A stretch of DNA of 52,254 bases from Buchananella hordeovulneris (GTDB lineage Bacteria > Actinomycetota > Actinomycetes > Actinomycetales > Actinomycetaceae). Below, one piece after another: positions 16,098 through 24,455 of the stretch. Numbering within the stretch: position 1 is the stretch's first letter; every line of letters begins with the position of its first letter. The stretch is from NCBI GenBank assembly GCA_030529545.1, contig JAUMWR010000008.1:1-52254 (forward strand). Direction: 5' to 3'. The position numbers and the translations under genes were made by a program. Below the pieces are notes generated by a model that saw only the letters and a program-made list of their open reading frames with translations, did no database searches and was not told where the DNA came from.

Positions 16098-18710
16098 TTA
16101 CTCCCGCCCTGTCAGGCCCCAGGCGTCTTCGTTTTCCCCCTCGCCTTCTTCCTCGGCATAGGCCCAGGCGTCGTCGAAGCTGGGGGCCGCCACCGTCTGG
16201 CCGCGCAAGCGGCCCAGGGTGGGCTGTAGCTCGTCCACCGGCACCAGCACCTCGCGGGCCTTGGCGCCCTCAGAGGGGCCCACCACGCCCCGGGACTCCA
16301 GCAGGTCCATCAGGCGGCCGGCCTTGGCAAAGCCCACGCGCAGCTTGCGTTGCAGCATCGAGGTGGAGCCGAACTGGGAGGAGATGATCAGCTCCGCCGC
16401 CTGCAACATGAGGTCCAGGTCGTCGCCAACCTCCTCCTCGATCTTCTTCTGCGCAGCCGGGGCGATCACGTTCTCCACGTACTTGGGTCGCAGCTGTCCC
16501 TTGACGTGCTCCACCACCGCCGCGATCTCGTCCTCTCCCACCCAGGCGCCCTGCACACGCATGGGCTTGGAGGCGTTGGCCGGCTGGAAGAGCGCGTCGC
16601 CCTGACCGATGAGCTTCTCCGCGCCCGGGGAGTCCAGGATGACGCGGGAGTCTGCCAGGGAGGTGGTGGCAAAGGCCAGGCGGGCCGGCACGTTGGCCTT
16701 AATCAGGCCGGTGATGACGTCCACGGAGGGGCGCTGGGTGGCCAGCACCAGGTGGATGCCGGCGGCGCGCGCCAGCTGGGTGATGCGCTGGATGGAGGCC
16801 TCCACGTCGCGCGGCGCCACCATCATCAGGTCCGCCATCTCGTCGACCACCACCAGGATGTAGGGGTAGGGAGAGAGCACGCGCTCGCTGCCGGGCGGGG
16901 CGGTGAGCTCGCCGGAGCGGATGGCCTCGTTGAGCTGATCCACGTGCCTGAAGCCGAAGGCCTGCAGGTCCTGGTAACGCGAGTCCATCTCCTTAACGAC
17001 CCACTCCAGCGCCTCGGCCGCCTTCTTCGCGTCGGTGATGATCGGGGTGATCAGGTGCGGGATGCCCTCGTAGCCGGTGAGCTCCACGCGCTTGGGGTCC
17101 ACCAGGATCAGGCGTACCTCCTCCGGGGTGGCGCGCATCAGCACGGAGACGATCATCGAGTTGACAAAGCTGGACTTACCAGATCCGGTGGAGCCTGCCA
17201 CCAGCAGGTGGGGCATCTTGGCCATGTTGGCCACCACGAATCCGCCCTCGACGTCCTTGCCCACGCCCACCAGCAGCGGGTGGTCGTTGCCCAGCGCCAC
17301 CGCAGAGCGCAGCACGTCTCCCAGCACCACCGTCTCGCGATCCGTGTTGGGGATCTCCACCCCGATCGCGGACTTGCCGGGGATCGGGGACAGAATGCGC
17401 ACGTCCGGGGAGGCCACCGCGTAGGCGATGTTCTTGGACAGCGCGGTGATGCGCTCCACCTTGACGCCGGGGCCTACCTGCAGCTCGTAGCGGGTGACCG
17501 TGGGGCCGCGGGAGAAGCCGGTGACCTGGGCATCCACGTTGAACTGCTCCAACACCTGGGTCAGCGCGTCGACCACCTGGTCGTTGGTGGCGGTGCGCTC
17601 CTGGTGCGGGGCGCCCCGCGTAAGCAGAGAATCGGACGGCAACGTGTAGGTCACGCCCGGGGTCTCGGCCAGCTCCACCTGCCCGCCGGGTAGAGACTCC
17701 AGGGGAAGCTGGGCCGGCAACGGCTGAGTGGCGGTCTCGTCGGGACTGCCCGCGCCAAGCACCTGGGTGGCCTGGCCTACCCCGGTGGGCTCGTGTCCCT
17801 GGGCGGCGGCGTGCGCGCGGGCCGAGTTCAGCGAGACAACCGGTAGGGCAGCGTCGTCCACCCCCGGCATGTGCTCGAGGGGGGCGACGTCGTCAACCTC
17901 GCTCCCCCATCCAAAATCGGGCTCGGGCTCGGCCGGGCTCATAGGGGCCGGGCTGGTGGAGCGACCGCGCTTGGGGGCGGCGCTCTCCTCGGTCACCAGC
18001 GGGGTGTCGTAGGGCTCGGAGGCGGGGGCGGCCTTAGCTCCCGACTCGGCACCACGCGCCGCGCCGCGCCCGGTCAGCGAGCCGAAGGCGGCCCGCAGGC
18101 GCGCCGGGATCTGGGCCACGGGGGTGGCGGTGACAACGAGCACGCCGTATATGGCCAGCAGCGCCAGCACGGGCACCGCAGCCCAGCCGGACAGCAGGAG
18201 CTGCAGCGGGTGTCCAAAGACGAAGCCGAGCAAGCCGCCAGCCTTCTCCCAGCCCTCCAGGGCCGTGGGCGAGCCGTGGGCCACATGGGTGATGCCCGTG
18301 ACGCCGGCGGCGATCCCCAGGCCGCCCAGGATCGTGTTGGGCAGTGTCTTGGCGGAGGGGCGCAGCATCATGTGGATCGCGGCCCACCCCAGCAACACCG
18401 GCAGGAGGATGGAGTAGAGCCCGACCGACCCCGCAGCCAAGTGGTGCAGCGCCACGCCGGCCATGCCGGAGAGGGAGAACCACTCGCGCAGGCCGATGAT
18501 GATGGCCAGGGCCAGGAGGATGAACGCGATGCCGTCCCGTCGCAGGGCCGGATCGGTGGTTTCTCCCTTGCCCAGGGCGCGCACAACCGAGCCGAACGCG
18601 CCGGTGAACCCGCCCCAAATCCGGGTAAGGACGTTGGGGCGGTGCGGGTCAGCTTCAGCCGATTGGCGGCTGGCTGCCGCCGACTTGGGGGTCTTTCGTG
18701 AAGAGCTCAT
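16098..18710 (-). CDS. ftsK: DNA translocase FtsK/SpoIIIE
   Basis: A septal DNA pump that clears the chromosome from the closing division site. At 870 residues it has four N-terminal membrane helices (about residues 60-225: IAFILLALAIIIGL, YSILLPVLLGWAAI, ILGGLGIAAGVTGI, LLALLAIYGVLVV-like), a Pro/Glu/Ala linker, and the motor: GxGKS Walker A in VAGSTGSGKSSFVNSM, Walker B LILVDPKRVELTGYEGIPHL, and ATQRPSVDVITGLIKANVP. The winged-helix gamma domain (SSQFGSTSMLQRKLRVGFAKAG cut after K) reads KOPS-type sites in the family. ATG 18710 follows GGGAG by 4 nt. It ends against the hairpin shared with the capA-like gene. Confidence 0.97.
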   Translation of the reverse strand: MSSSRKTPKSAAASRQSAEADPHRPNVLTRIWGGFTGAFGSVVRALGKGETTDPALRRDGIAFILLALAIIIGLREWFSLSGMAGVALHHLAAGSVGLYSILLPVLLGWAAIHMMLRPSAKTLPNTILGGLGIAAGVTGITHVAHGSPTALEGWEKAGGLLGFVFGHPLQLLLSGWAAVPVLALLAIYGVLVVTATPVAQIPARLRAAFGSLTGRGAARGAESGAKAAPASEPYDTPLVTEESAAPKRGRSTSPAPMSPAEPEPDFGWGSEVDDVAPLEHMPGVDDAALPVVSLNSARAHAAAQGHEPTGVGQATQVLGAGSPDETATQPLPAQLPLESLPGGQVELAETPGVTYTLPSDSLLTRGAPHQERTATNDQVVDALTQVLEQFNVDAQVTGFSRGPTVTRYELQVGPGVKVERITALSKNIAYAVASPDVRILSPIPGKSAIGVEIPNTDRETVVLGDVLRSAVALGNDHPLLVGVGKDVEGGFVVANMAKMPHLLVAGSTGSGKSSFVNSMIVSVLMRATPEEVRLILVDPKRVELTGYEGIPHLITPIITDAKKAAEALEWVVKEMDSRYQDLQAFGFRHVDQLNEAIRSGELTAPPGSERVLSPYPYILVVVDEMADLMMVAPRDVEASIQRITQLARAAGIHLVLATQRPSVDVITGLIKANVPARLAFATTSLADSRVILDSPGAEKLIGQGDALFQPANASKPMRVQGAWVGEDEIAAVVEHVKGQLRPKYVENVIAPAAQKKIEEEVGDDLDLMLQAAELIISSQFGSTSMLQRKLRVGFAKAGRLMDLLESRGVVGPSEGAKAREVLVPVDELQPTLGRLRGQTVAAPSFDDAWAYAEEEGEGENEDAWGLTGRE

Positions 18711-18795
18711 AGTGCTCCCAACCTATCTGCCGCGGCAGTCCCCCGCTTGGAGGCCGGGCCGGGCGCCCCCAAACGTGGCCGGTTTCCTAGGTAGG

Positions 18796-18813
18796 GTGGA
18801 CGACGTTACCGCC
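18796..18813 (+). repeat. Dispersed 18-nt motif, intergenic copy
   Basis: GTGGACGACGTTACCGCC lies in the 109-bp gap between ftsK and the PfkB gene. It is one of at least six close copies of GTGGMCGACGTTNCCGCC in this window. Confidence 0.5.
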
Positions 18814-18819
18814 GCCCGC

Positions 18820-19818
18820 TCAGCCCTGGTTGGGGTGGAACTCCACCATGGCCGCGTCGATCTCCTCGAAGGTGGGGCAGGTGGCCGGCCCCAGCCGGGT
18901 GGAGGTGATGGCGGCGGCCACGTTGGCGCGCTGCGCGGCGGCGTCGATGTCCATGCCAGCCATCAGGGAGGCCACTAACACGCCGGTGTGGGCGTCGCCC
19001 GCGCCGGTGGTGTCAACTACCCGCTGGATCGGGTAGGGGGTGATGACGGAGATCTCGCGCGTGCCGCTGCGCAAAACCTCGCACCCGTACTCGCCGGTGC
19101 GGCGCACCAGGAAGCTGTCGGGACGCATGTTCTGGCACAGGTCGGACCAGTCGGCCAGGTCGAAGCGACTTTGCAGCAGCCCGGCCTCGCGACGGTTCAT
19201 GGTGAGCACGTCCACGCGGCTGAGCACCTGGGTGAGCAGGTCCTTGTCCACCTCGTCCACGATCGGCCCGGCGTCGATCACGAGGATCACGCCGGAGGGC
19301 AGTTCCTGGAGCCAGGGGCCCAGCACTCGCGACGAGGACGGGTAGGCCAGGTCGTAGCCGGAGACGTAGAGGAAGTCCCCGGCGCGCAGCTTCAGGGTGG
19401 CCAGGTCCTCGGGTTGGTGTTCTGCCTCCACCCCCAGCGTGGTGATGAAGGTGCGCTCGCCGGTCTTTTCCACCAGGGCGATGCACAGGCCGATGTCCCC
19501 CACCATGTCGTCGAAGGCGATGGTGATGCCCTCTGCGGCCAGGGCTAGGCGCGCCTGGGCGGAGTTGGGGCCGGTGCCCAGCGGGGAGGCCAGGGTGACG
19601 CAGGCGCCTTGGCGGGCGGCTGCGGAGACCACGTTGAAGCCACCTCCCACCACTGTGCCGGTGGAGTTGGCCAGGACGTCGGCTCCCTGGGTGGGCAGGT
19701 GATCAACCCGCATGGGCAGGTCGATGACCACGGATCCCGTGGAGACGAATCGCGGCGGGTTGACGCTGTTAGGCAGATACACCTGATTGCCCCCGAGGGA
19801 AAGGGCGAGCGGTGCCAT
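18820..19818 (-). CDS. PfkB-family carbohydrate kinase
   Basis: A ribokinase-fold sugar kinase of 332 residues. The N-terminal glycine pair motif appears as VVGGGFNVVSAAARQG (about residues 57-72). The C-terminal PfkB signature DTTGAGDAHTGVLVASL contains the catalytic Asp of GAGD. FLYVSGYDLAY and ILVIDAGPI are family features. ATG 19818 is chosen over TTG 19824 because AAAGGAG lies 7 nt upstream. The gene follows rnj but is separated by 164 bp with an inverted repeat. The substrate (ribose, fructose-phosphate, adenosine or other) cannot be told from sequence. Confidence 0.88.
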   Translation of the reverse strand: MAPLALSLGGNQVYLPNSVNPPRFVSTGSVVIDLPMRVDHLPTQGADVLANSTGTVVGGGFNVVSAAARQGACVTLASPLGTGPNSAQARLALAAEGITIAFDDMVGDIGLCIALVEKTGERTFITTLGVEAEHQPEDLATLKLRAGDFLYVSGYDLAYPSSSRVLGPWLQELPSGVILVIDAGPIVDEVDKDLLTQVLSRVDVLTMNRREAGLLQSRFDLADWSDLCQNMRPDSFLVRRTGEYGCEVLRSGTREISVITPYPIQRVVDTTGAGDAHTGVLVASLMAGMDIDAAAQRANVAAAITSTRLGPATCPTFEEIDAAMVEFHPNQG

Positions 19819-19927
19819 CCTCAAACTCCTTTACCTGTCCGTTTGCGGGCGGGTCGACGACTAAACCCGTGGGCTGCGCTGCCCACCCCGGCACGCGTTG
19901 GGACGGAAATTCCATTGGTGGGGTCTA

Positions 19928-19952
19928 GTGGTACCGGTTAATTTTGTACCAC
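19928..19952. promoter_or_regulatory. Inverted repeat upstream of the sugar kinase
   Basis: GTGGTAC-N11-GTACCAC has 7-bp perfect arms around an AT-rich spacer, 110 bp upstream of the PfkB gene and 30 bp past the rnj stop. The dyad spacing fits a dimeric repressor better than a terminator, as the stem is short and there is no T-tract. Confidence 0.4.
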
Positions 19953-19982
19953 AAGTGCCCCTTGCCGTTTGTGCCCGTGGGC

Positions 19983-21662
19983 CTATGTCTCAATAACGAA
20001 GGGCACGATCATCGGGCGGCGGCGCAGCTCCCTGGAGACGAACCGGCCCAGCACCCGCCGCAGCGCCTGCTGTGCCTGGTAGATCTCAGCCCCCGGGGTA
20101 GAGACGGCCCTGGCAAGCGCCTTTTGCAGCTCCGGCATGATCGGCTCGAAAGCGGATTCGTCCTCCGCCATTCCGCGCGCCTGGATGTGGGGGCCGGAGA
20201 CGACGCTGCCCTCCATGAGGTCCACGACGGCGAATACTGAGACGAATCCCTCCTGCGCCAGGATGCGCCTGTCGAGTAGCTCGGCCTCGCTAATCTCTCC
20301 CACGCTGGAGCCGTCCACGTAGACGTGCCCGCAGGGAACCTGGCCGGCAATGCGCGCTTTGCCCTGGGAGACGTCCACCACCACGCCGTCCTCCGCCAGC
20401 ATGACGTTGGCGGCGGGGATGCCGGTCTTGACCGCCAGGGCCCCGTTGGCCACCAGGTGGCGGATCTCGCCGTGGATGGGCATGACGTTCTTGGGCTGGA
20501 CGATGTTGTAGCAGTAGAGCAGCTCACCAGAGCTGGCGTGCCCGGAGACGTGCACGCGCGCGTTGGCCTGGTGCACCACCTTCGCGCCCAGGCGGGTTAG
20601 GCCATTGATGACCCGGTACACGGAGTTCTCGTTCCCCGGAATGAGGGAGGAGGCAAAGATGACGGTGTCCCCCGCGCCCACGGAGACCGTGGCGTGGTTC
20701 TGGTTGGCGATGCGGGCCAGGGCCGCCATGGGCTCGCCCTGGCTGCCGGTGGCCATGTAGACCCGCTCCTCCAGCGGCAGATTGTTGACAGTCTTGAGGT
20801 CCGCGATGACCTCGTCGGGGACGGCCAGGAAGCCACGCTCGGCGGCGATCCGCATGTTGCGTTCCATCGAGCGGCCGATCAGGGCCACCTTGCGCCCGTG
20901 CTTGTGGGCGGCGTCGAGCACCTGCTGGACGCGGTGGACGTGGGAGGCGAAGGAGGCCACCACGATCTGCCCGGTGGCGTTCGCGAACACGGAGTCCAGG
21001 ACCGGCCCAATCTCCCGCTCCGGGGTGGTGAAGCCCGGCACCTCGGCGTTGGTGGAGTCCACCATGAAGACGTCCACCCCTTCCTCCCCGAGGCGGGCAA
21101 AGGCGCGTAGGTCGGTGATCCGCCCGTCGAGGGGCAGCTGGTCCATCTTGAAGTCGCCGGTGATCAGGGCGGTGGCGGCCTCGGTGCGCACCATCACCGC
21201 GAGCGCGTCCGGGATGGAGTGGTTGACGGCTACGAACTCGAGGTTGAAGGGGCCCGCCTGGACCCGCTCGCCCTCCTCCACCACGCGCATGGGCGGGCTG
21301 ACCTTGTGCTCCTCCAGCTTGGGGGTCACGAACGCCAGAGTCAGCTCGCTGCCCAGCAGCTCGATGTCCTCGCGCAGGCGCAGCAGGTAGGGCACGGCAC
21401 CGATGTGGTCCTCGTGGCCGTGCGTGAGCACAACGGCCACCACGTCCTGCATGCGGTCCTCGATGTAGCTGAAGTCCGGCAGGATCAGGTCCACGCCGGG
21501 CTGAACCTCCTCCGGGAAGAGCACGCCGCAGTCGACGATCAACAGCTTGCCCTCGACCTCCAGGACGCTCATGTTGCGTCCAACTTCGCCCAGTCCTCCC
21601 AGGGCGACGATGCGCATAGTGTTGGCGGGCAGCGGGCCGGGGGCAGGCAGAGTCTTAGTCAC
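19983..21662 (-). CDS. rnj: Ribonuclease J
   Basis: RNase J is a metallo-beta-lactamase/beta-CASP nuclease with 5'-3' exo- and endonuclease activity in mRNA decay and rRNA maturation. Length is 559 residues, as in actinobacteria. Metal ligands are in THGHEDHIG (about residues 80-88), VNHSIPD and LITGDFKMD; beta-CASP motifs are VVASFASHVHRVQ and VHVSGHASSGE. The start is GTG with GACAAT 7 nt upstream and no Shine-Dalgarno. It follows dapA by 48 bp, the standard actinobacterial dapA-rnj-ftsK order, interrupted only by the PfkB gene. Confidence 0.96.
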   Translation of the reverse strand: MTKTLPAPGPLPANTMRIVALGGLGEVGRNMSVLEVEGKLLIVDCGVLFPEEVQPGVDLILPDFSYIEDRMQDVVAVVLTHGHEDHIGAVPYLLRLREDIELLGSELTLAFVTPKLEEHKVSPPMRVVEEGERVQAGPFNLEFVAVNHSIPDALAVMVRTEAATALITGDFKMDQLPLDGRITDLRAFARLGEEGVDVFMVDSTNAEVPGFTTPEREIGPVLDSVFANATGQIVVASFASHVHRVQQVLDAAHKHGRKVALIGRSMERNMRIAAERGFLAVPDEVIADLKTVNNLPLEERVYMATGSQGEPMAALARIANQNHATVSVGAGDTVIFASSLIPGNENSVYRVINGLTRLGAKVVHQANARVHVSGHASSGELLYCYNIVQPKNVMPIHGEIRHLVANGALAVKTGIPAANVMLAEDGVVVDVSQGKARIAGQVPCGHVYVDGSSVGEISEAELLDRRILAQEGFVSVFAVVDLMEGSVVSGPHIQARGMAEDESAFEPIMPELQKALARAVSTPGAEIYQAQQALRRVLGRFVSRELRRRPMIVPFVIET

Positions 21663-21669
21663 GCCGGCA

Positions 21670-21675
21670 ATTGTC
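21670..21675 (-). promoter_or_regulatory. -10 hexamer of rnj (leaderless)
   Basis: GACAAT on the minus strand precedes the rnj GTG by 7 nt. Similar NANAAT-N7-start arrangements occur in front of several other genes here. Confidence 0.4.
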
Positions 21676-21710
21676 CCATTGAATGCCGGGCGGCACTAAC
21701 TGGGGGAGGT

Positions 21711-22604
21711 CTACAGCATCGCGTGGGCGCGCAGAACGTCGGCCAAATTCTCCACGTCACTCGCGGGGGCCTCCACCAGCGGCAGGCGCAGGGTGGGGGT
21801 GGGCAAGATGCCCTGCAGGTGGAGGGCGTGCTTGGCCATGACGGCGCCCTGGCCGGTGCCCATGATGGCGGAGACGACGTCGCGCAGGTCGCGGGCCACG
21901 GCGCGCGCGCCGGCCAGGTCGCCGTTGTCCACGAGGGAGACGAGCTGCTTGTACCGGGCGGCGGCCACGTGCCCCACTACGGAGACCATGCCGGCGGCGC
22001 CGTGGGCGAGCCAGGCGAAGTTGAGGCCGTCGTCGCCGGAGTAGTACTCCAGGCCAGTGCGGGCGATCGCGTCGAAGCCGTGCGCGACGTTGCCGGTGGC
22101 GTCCTTCACCGCGAGCACATTGTCGAGGGCGGCCAGGCGGTCGATCGTCTCGTCCTCCAGGCGCACGCCGGTGCGGCCCGGGATGTCGTAGAGCATGGCG
22201 GGCAGCTCGGCGGCCTCGATGACGGCGCGCATGTGCTGGAAGACGCCCTCCTGGGAGGGACGGTTGTAGTAGGGCGGGAGCACCAGCACGCCGTGAGCGC
22301 CGCTGCGCTTGGCGCCCTGCGCGATTCGCACGGCGTGGGCGGTGTCGTTGGAGCCGGCGCCGGCGGTGATGAAGGCCTCGCTGCCGACCTCGTCCACCAC
22401 GGCGCTGACCAGCTCGTCCTTCTCCGGCTGGTGCGTGGTGGGCGACTCACCCGTGGTCCCGTTGAGCACGATGCCGTCACAGCCCTGCTCCACCAGGTGT
22501 CGAGCAAGCCGACGGGCGGTGGGGATGTCCACCGAGCCGTCCGGGTGGAAGGGCGTAACCATGGCGACTATGACGGAACCGAATACGCGCTTTAGCTCAC
22601 TCAT
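21711..22604 (-). CDS. dapA: 4-hydroxy-tetrahydrodipicolinate synthase
   Basis: DapA condenses aspartate semialdehyde with pyruvate in lysine and diaminopimelate synthesis; DapB at 26197-26943 performs the next step. The 297-residue TIM barrel shows VAMVTPFHPDGSVD, VLNGTTGESPTT (the Thr-Thr proton relay), the Tyr in MLYDIPGRTGV and the Schiff-base Lys in AVKDATGN. ATG 22604 follows TAGGGT by 6 nt with no proper ribosome site, so it is probably leaderless. It is normally near dapB, but here about 3.6 kb of accessory DNA intervenes. Confidence 0.96.
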   Translation of the reverse strand: MSELKRVFGSVIVAMVTPFHPDGSVDIPTARRLARHLVEQGCDGIVLNGTTGESPTTHQPEKDELVSAVVDEVGSEAFITAGAGSNDTAHAVRIAQGAKRSGAHGVLVLPPYYNRPSQEGVFQHMRAVIEAAELPAMLYDIPGRTGVRLEDETIDRLAALDNVLAVKDATGNVAHGFDAIARTGLEYYSGDDGLNFAWLAHGAAGMVSVVGHVAAARYKQLVSLVDNGDLAGARAVARDLRDVVSAIMGTGQGAVMAKHALHLQGILPTPTLRLPLVEAPASDVENLADVLRAHAML

Positions 22605-22610
22605 AGCTGC

Positions 22611-22616
22611 ACCCTA
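22611..22616 (-). promoter_or_regulatory. -10 hexamer of dapA (leaderless)
   Basis: TAGGGT on the minus strand, 6 nt before the ATG. The same hexamer and spacing precede dapB, the divergent acetyltransferase gene and the aldo/keto reductase gene. Confidence 0.5.
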
Positions 22617-22790
22617 ATTTGCCGCCGCCCTTTCGCCCGCATTCCAGACGAGGTGTTTCAACTGCCGGACAGTTTGGAGGTGGGGCGCGGGCGGCGGCTG
22701 GGAGTTTCCGGGGCGGGTGCGGGGCAGGTGCGGTACGGGCGTGGGGCGGGTGCAGGGCGGACGCCGGGGGCCAAACGCTCTGCGCCGGTT

Positions 22791-22796
22791 TAGGGT
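22791..22796 (+). promoter_or_regulatory. -10 hexamer of acetyltransferase gene (leaderless)
   Basis: TAGGGT lies exactly 6 nt before ATG 22803. Confidence 0.5.
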
Positions 22797-22802
22797 TGGG
22801 GC

Positions 22803-23393
22803 ATGCAGACTGCCTCTCGCTACGTGCGCCCCGCCTTGGAAAGCGACCTGCCCGCGTTGGCCCACCTCCACGCCGCCTACACCTCCTGGTTGCGCTGCGG
22901 TGCCGGGGCCGCCTGGGGGCTGGACGACGTTACCGCCGGCGCCTCTTCCCTCCCGGCCGGCGCCGTGGAGGCCAGCCTGGCCGGGCTGGGCGCGGCGCGG
23001 GCGGCGAGCGATCGCGGCGCCCACCTACTGGCGGCGGTGGAGGACGAGCGCGCGGTCGGGTTCGTGCTGTCGGTCCCCGTGGCCAGCCCCGCACAGTGCG
23101 AGGCCCAGCCCCAGGGCCTGGAGTTGGCCTCCAGCGCCACCGTCGAGCTGGCGTTCCTGGTGGTATCCCCCGCAGCAGGCAACGGGCACGCCGAGCGCCT
23201 GCTGGCCGCCCTGACCGACGTCTGCCTAGATGAGGAGCACGCCGCGCTGCGCGCCTGGGCCCCGACCCCGGACGCCGGCCTGACCGCCCTGTTGACCGAC
23301 TCCGGCTTTGCCGAGGCCGGGGTGGAGGTGCAGCTCGCCGGCGAGGAGGGCTCCGCCCCGGTGGCCGCCCGCATGTACGTCACCACCCTCTAG
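22803..23393 (+). CDS. GNAT-like N-acetyltransferase
   Basis: A 196-residue protein with a GNAT layout: YVRPALESDLPALAHLHAAY at the N-terminus, a central beta strand VELAFLVVSPAAGNGHAERLLAAL standing for motif A (V-x-P-x-x-x-x-G-x-x-x-x-L), and a C-terminal LLTDSGFAEAGVEVQL. The pyrophosphate loop is degenerate (AAGNGHA instead of Q/RxxGxG/A), so activity is uncertain. The start of the protein carries a stretch encoded by a near copy of the dispersed 18-nt motif (22920-22937, residues LDDVTA). It is divergent from dapA and lies at the left edge of the accessory stretch. Substrate unknown. Confidence 0.7.
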   Translation: MQTASRYVRPALESDLPALAHLHAAYTSWLRCGAGAAWGLDDVTAGASSLPAGAVEASLAGLGAARAASDRGAHLLAAVEDERAVGFVLSVPVASPAQCEAQPQGLELASSATVELAFLVVSPAAGNGHAERLLAALTDVCLDEEHAALRAWAPTPDAGLTALLTDSGFAEAGVEVQLAGEEGSAPVAARMYVTTL

Positions 23394-23416
23394 GCGCTCC
23401 CCGGCCCACCCCGGCC

Positions 23417-23502
23417 CGCACAAACTTGGCCATAACCGCACAAACCTGTTCATAGAGCGCCCCACAAGGCCAAGGCTGAAGACCTGCGAGCAAGTTCGAG
23501 CG
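23417..23502. repeat. 86-bp direct repeat, copy A
   Basis: Identical over all 86 positions to 24233-24318 and in the same orientation. It begins CGCACAAACTTGGCC and ends CAAGTTCGAGCG, so AACTTG/CAAGTT form short terminal inverted repeats, and GCACAAAC occurs twice inside. It fills most of the gap between the acetyltransferase and endonuclease genes. A diverged, rearranged copy lies at 44064-44150. Confidence 0.95.
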
Positions 23503-23507
23503 CGGGC

Positions 23508-24188
23508 CTACAGGTGCTCCTTGGTGGCCGCCGCAGCGAGGGCCTTGGCCCGCAGCAGCGGATAGGCGACTTCCCAGCCGCCCAAGCTGCGGGCCAATTT
23601 GCCACCGTCCACAATCAGGCCGTGGAACGCAGCCATTTCCGCAGCGGTGAACCCGGCTTCCTCGACGAGCGGATCGAGTGCCCGCTTCGCGGCGCCGTAG
23701 CTGGCGTAGTGTCCGAATCCGGCAGCGGCGAGCAGGCGGCGAGCGTAGAGGTCGTAGATAAACACAGGGCGGCCGTAGATATAGACCAGGAGATCGTCGG
23801 CGGTCTCCTGCCCAATTCCCCTGACGGTGAGCAGCTCCCGGCGCAGTTGCGCGGTGTCTAGGGCGCCGGCTTGTTGGTCACGCTGGCTGAACCAGCGAGC
23901 AAGGGACTTTAGGTATTGGGCCTTGGCGTTACAGAATCCCGCCGGGCGAATCAGACTGGCTAGGTGAACGTCGTCGACTAAATCCAGCTCCGCTGGAGTC
24001 AGCAGGCCAGCAGCGCACAGGTTTTGGACGGCAGCGGAGGCGTTGGCCCAGTTGGTGTGCTGGGTGAGGATCGCGCCCACCGCTACCTCGAAGCGTGTGT
24101 CTCCGGGCCACCAGGTTCCGCTCGGCACCTGGGCGGAGAGCAGCTCGAATAGCTCCCTCAGTCCCGCCGCGTCCGCATGTGGTCTCAC
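23508..24188 (-). CDS. Endonuclease III-like HhH-GPD DNA glycosylase
   Basis: A base-excision repair protein of the HhH-GPD superfamily, 226 residues. VGAILTQHTNWANASAAVQNL (about residues 31-51) and the helix-hairpin-helix plus GPD segment TVRGIGQETADDLLVYIYG / FIYDLYARRLL are clear. The Lys that makes EndoIII a beta-lyase is replaced (GIGQETAD), while the Asp of the GPD loop is kept (IYD), and no C-terminal Cys4 Fe-S cluster is present. This resembles the MpgII-type alkylpurine glycosylases of bacteria. I use GTG 24188, 7 nt after CAGAAT; the frame stays open to 24353 but only by reading through repeat copy B. The gene is bracketed by identical 86-bp repeats. Confidence 0.82.
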   Translation of the reverse strand: MRPHADAAGLRELFELLSAQVPSGTWWPGDTRFEVAVGAILTQHTNWANASAAVQNLCAAGLLTPAELDLVDDVHLASLIRPAGFCNAKAQYLKSLARWFSQRDQQAGALDTAQLRRELLTVRGIGQETADDLLVYIYGRPVFIYDLYARRLLAAAGFGHYASYGAAKRALDPLVEEAGFTAAEMAAFHGLIVDGGKLARSLGGWEVAYPLLRAKALAAAATKEHL

Positions 24189-24232
24189 AGCTGCAATTCT
24201 GCCAGCGCGTTCCCTTCCTCTCTTCCCCCCTG

Positions 24233-24318
24233 CGCACAAACTTGGCCATAACCGCACAAACCTGTTCATAGAGCGCCCCACAAGGCCAAGGCTGAAGACC
24301 TGCGAGCAAGTTCGAGCG
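24233..24318. repeat. 86-bp direct repeat, copy B
   Basis: Exact duplicate of 23417-23502, same orientation, 816 bp further on, just upstream of the endonuclease start. GAACTTGGCC follows it at once, which looks like part of another unit. The remaining DNA up to 24455 has no gene that I can recognise. Confidence 0.95.
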
Positions 24319-24455
24319 GAACTTGGCCCGCCCCGGCGCGGATAGGGCCGCAACGCCCGGCGGGCGCACCCCTCCGCAGCGCGCTCCTAGGGACGACTTT
24401 CGGGAGCAGCGCACACTTCCTCCCACCCCAAAGCATTGGCCCGCTGATACCAGGG

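Noticed and set aside
23508-24353. A longer endonuclease reading frame starting at 24353
   Set aside because: The extra N-terminus is a translation of repeat copy B, and the same residues appear after copy A where no gene begins.
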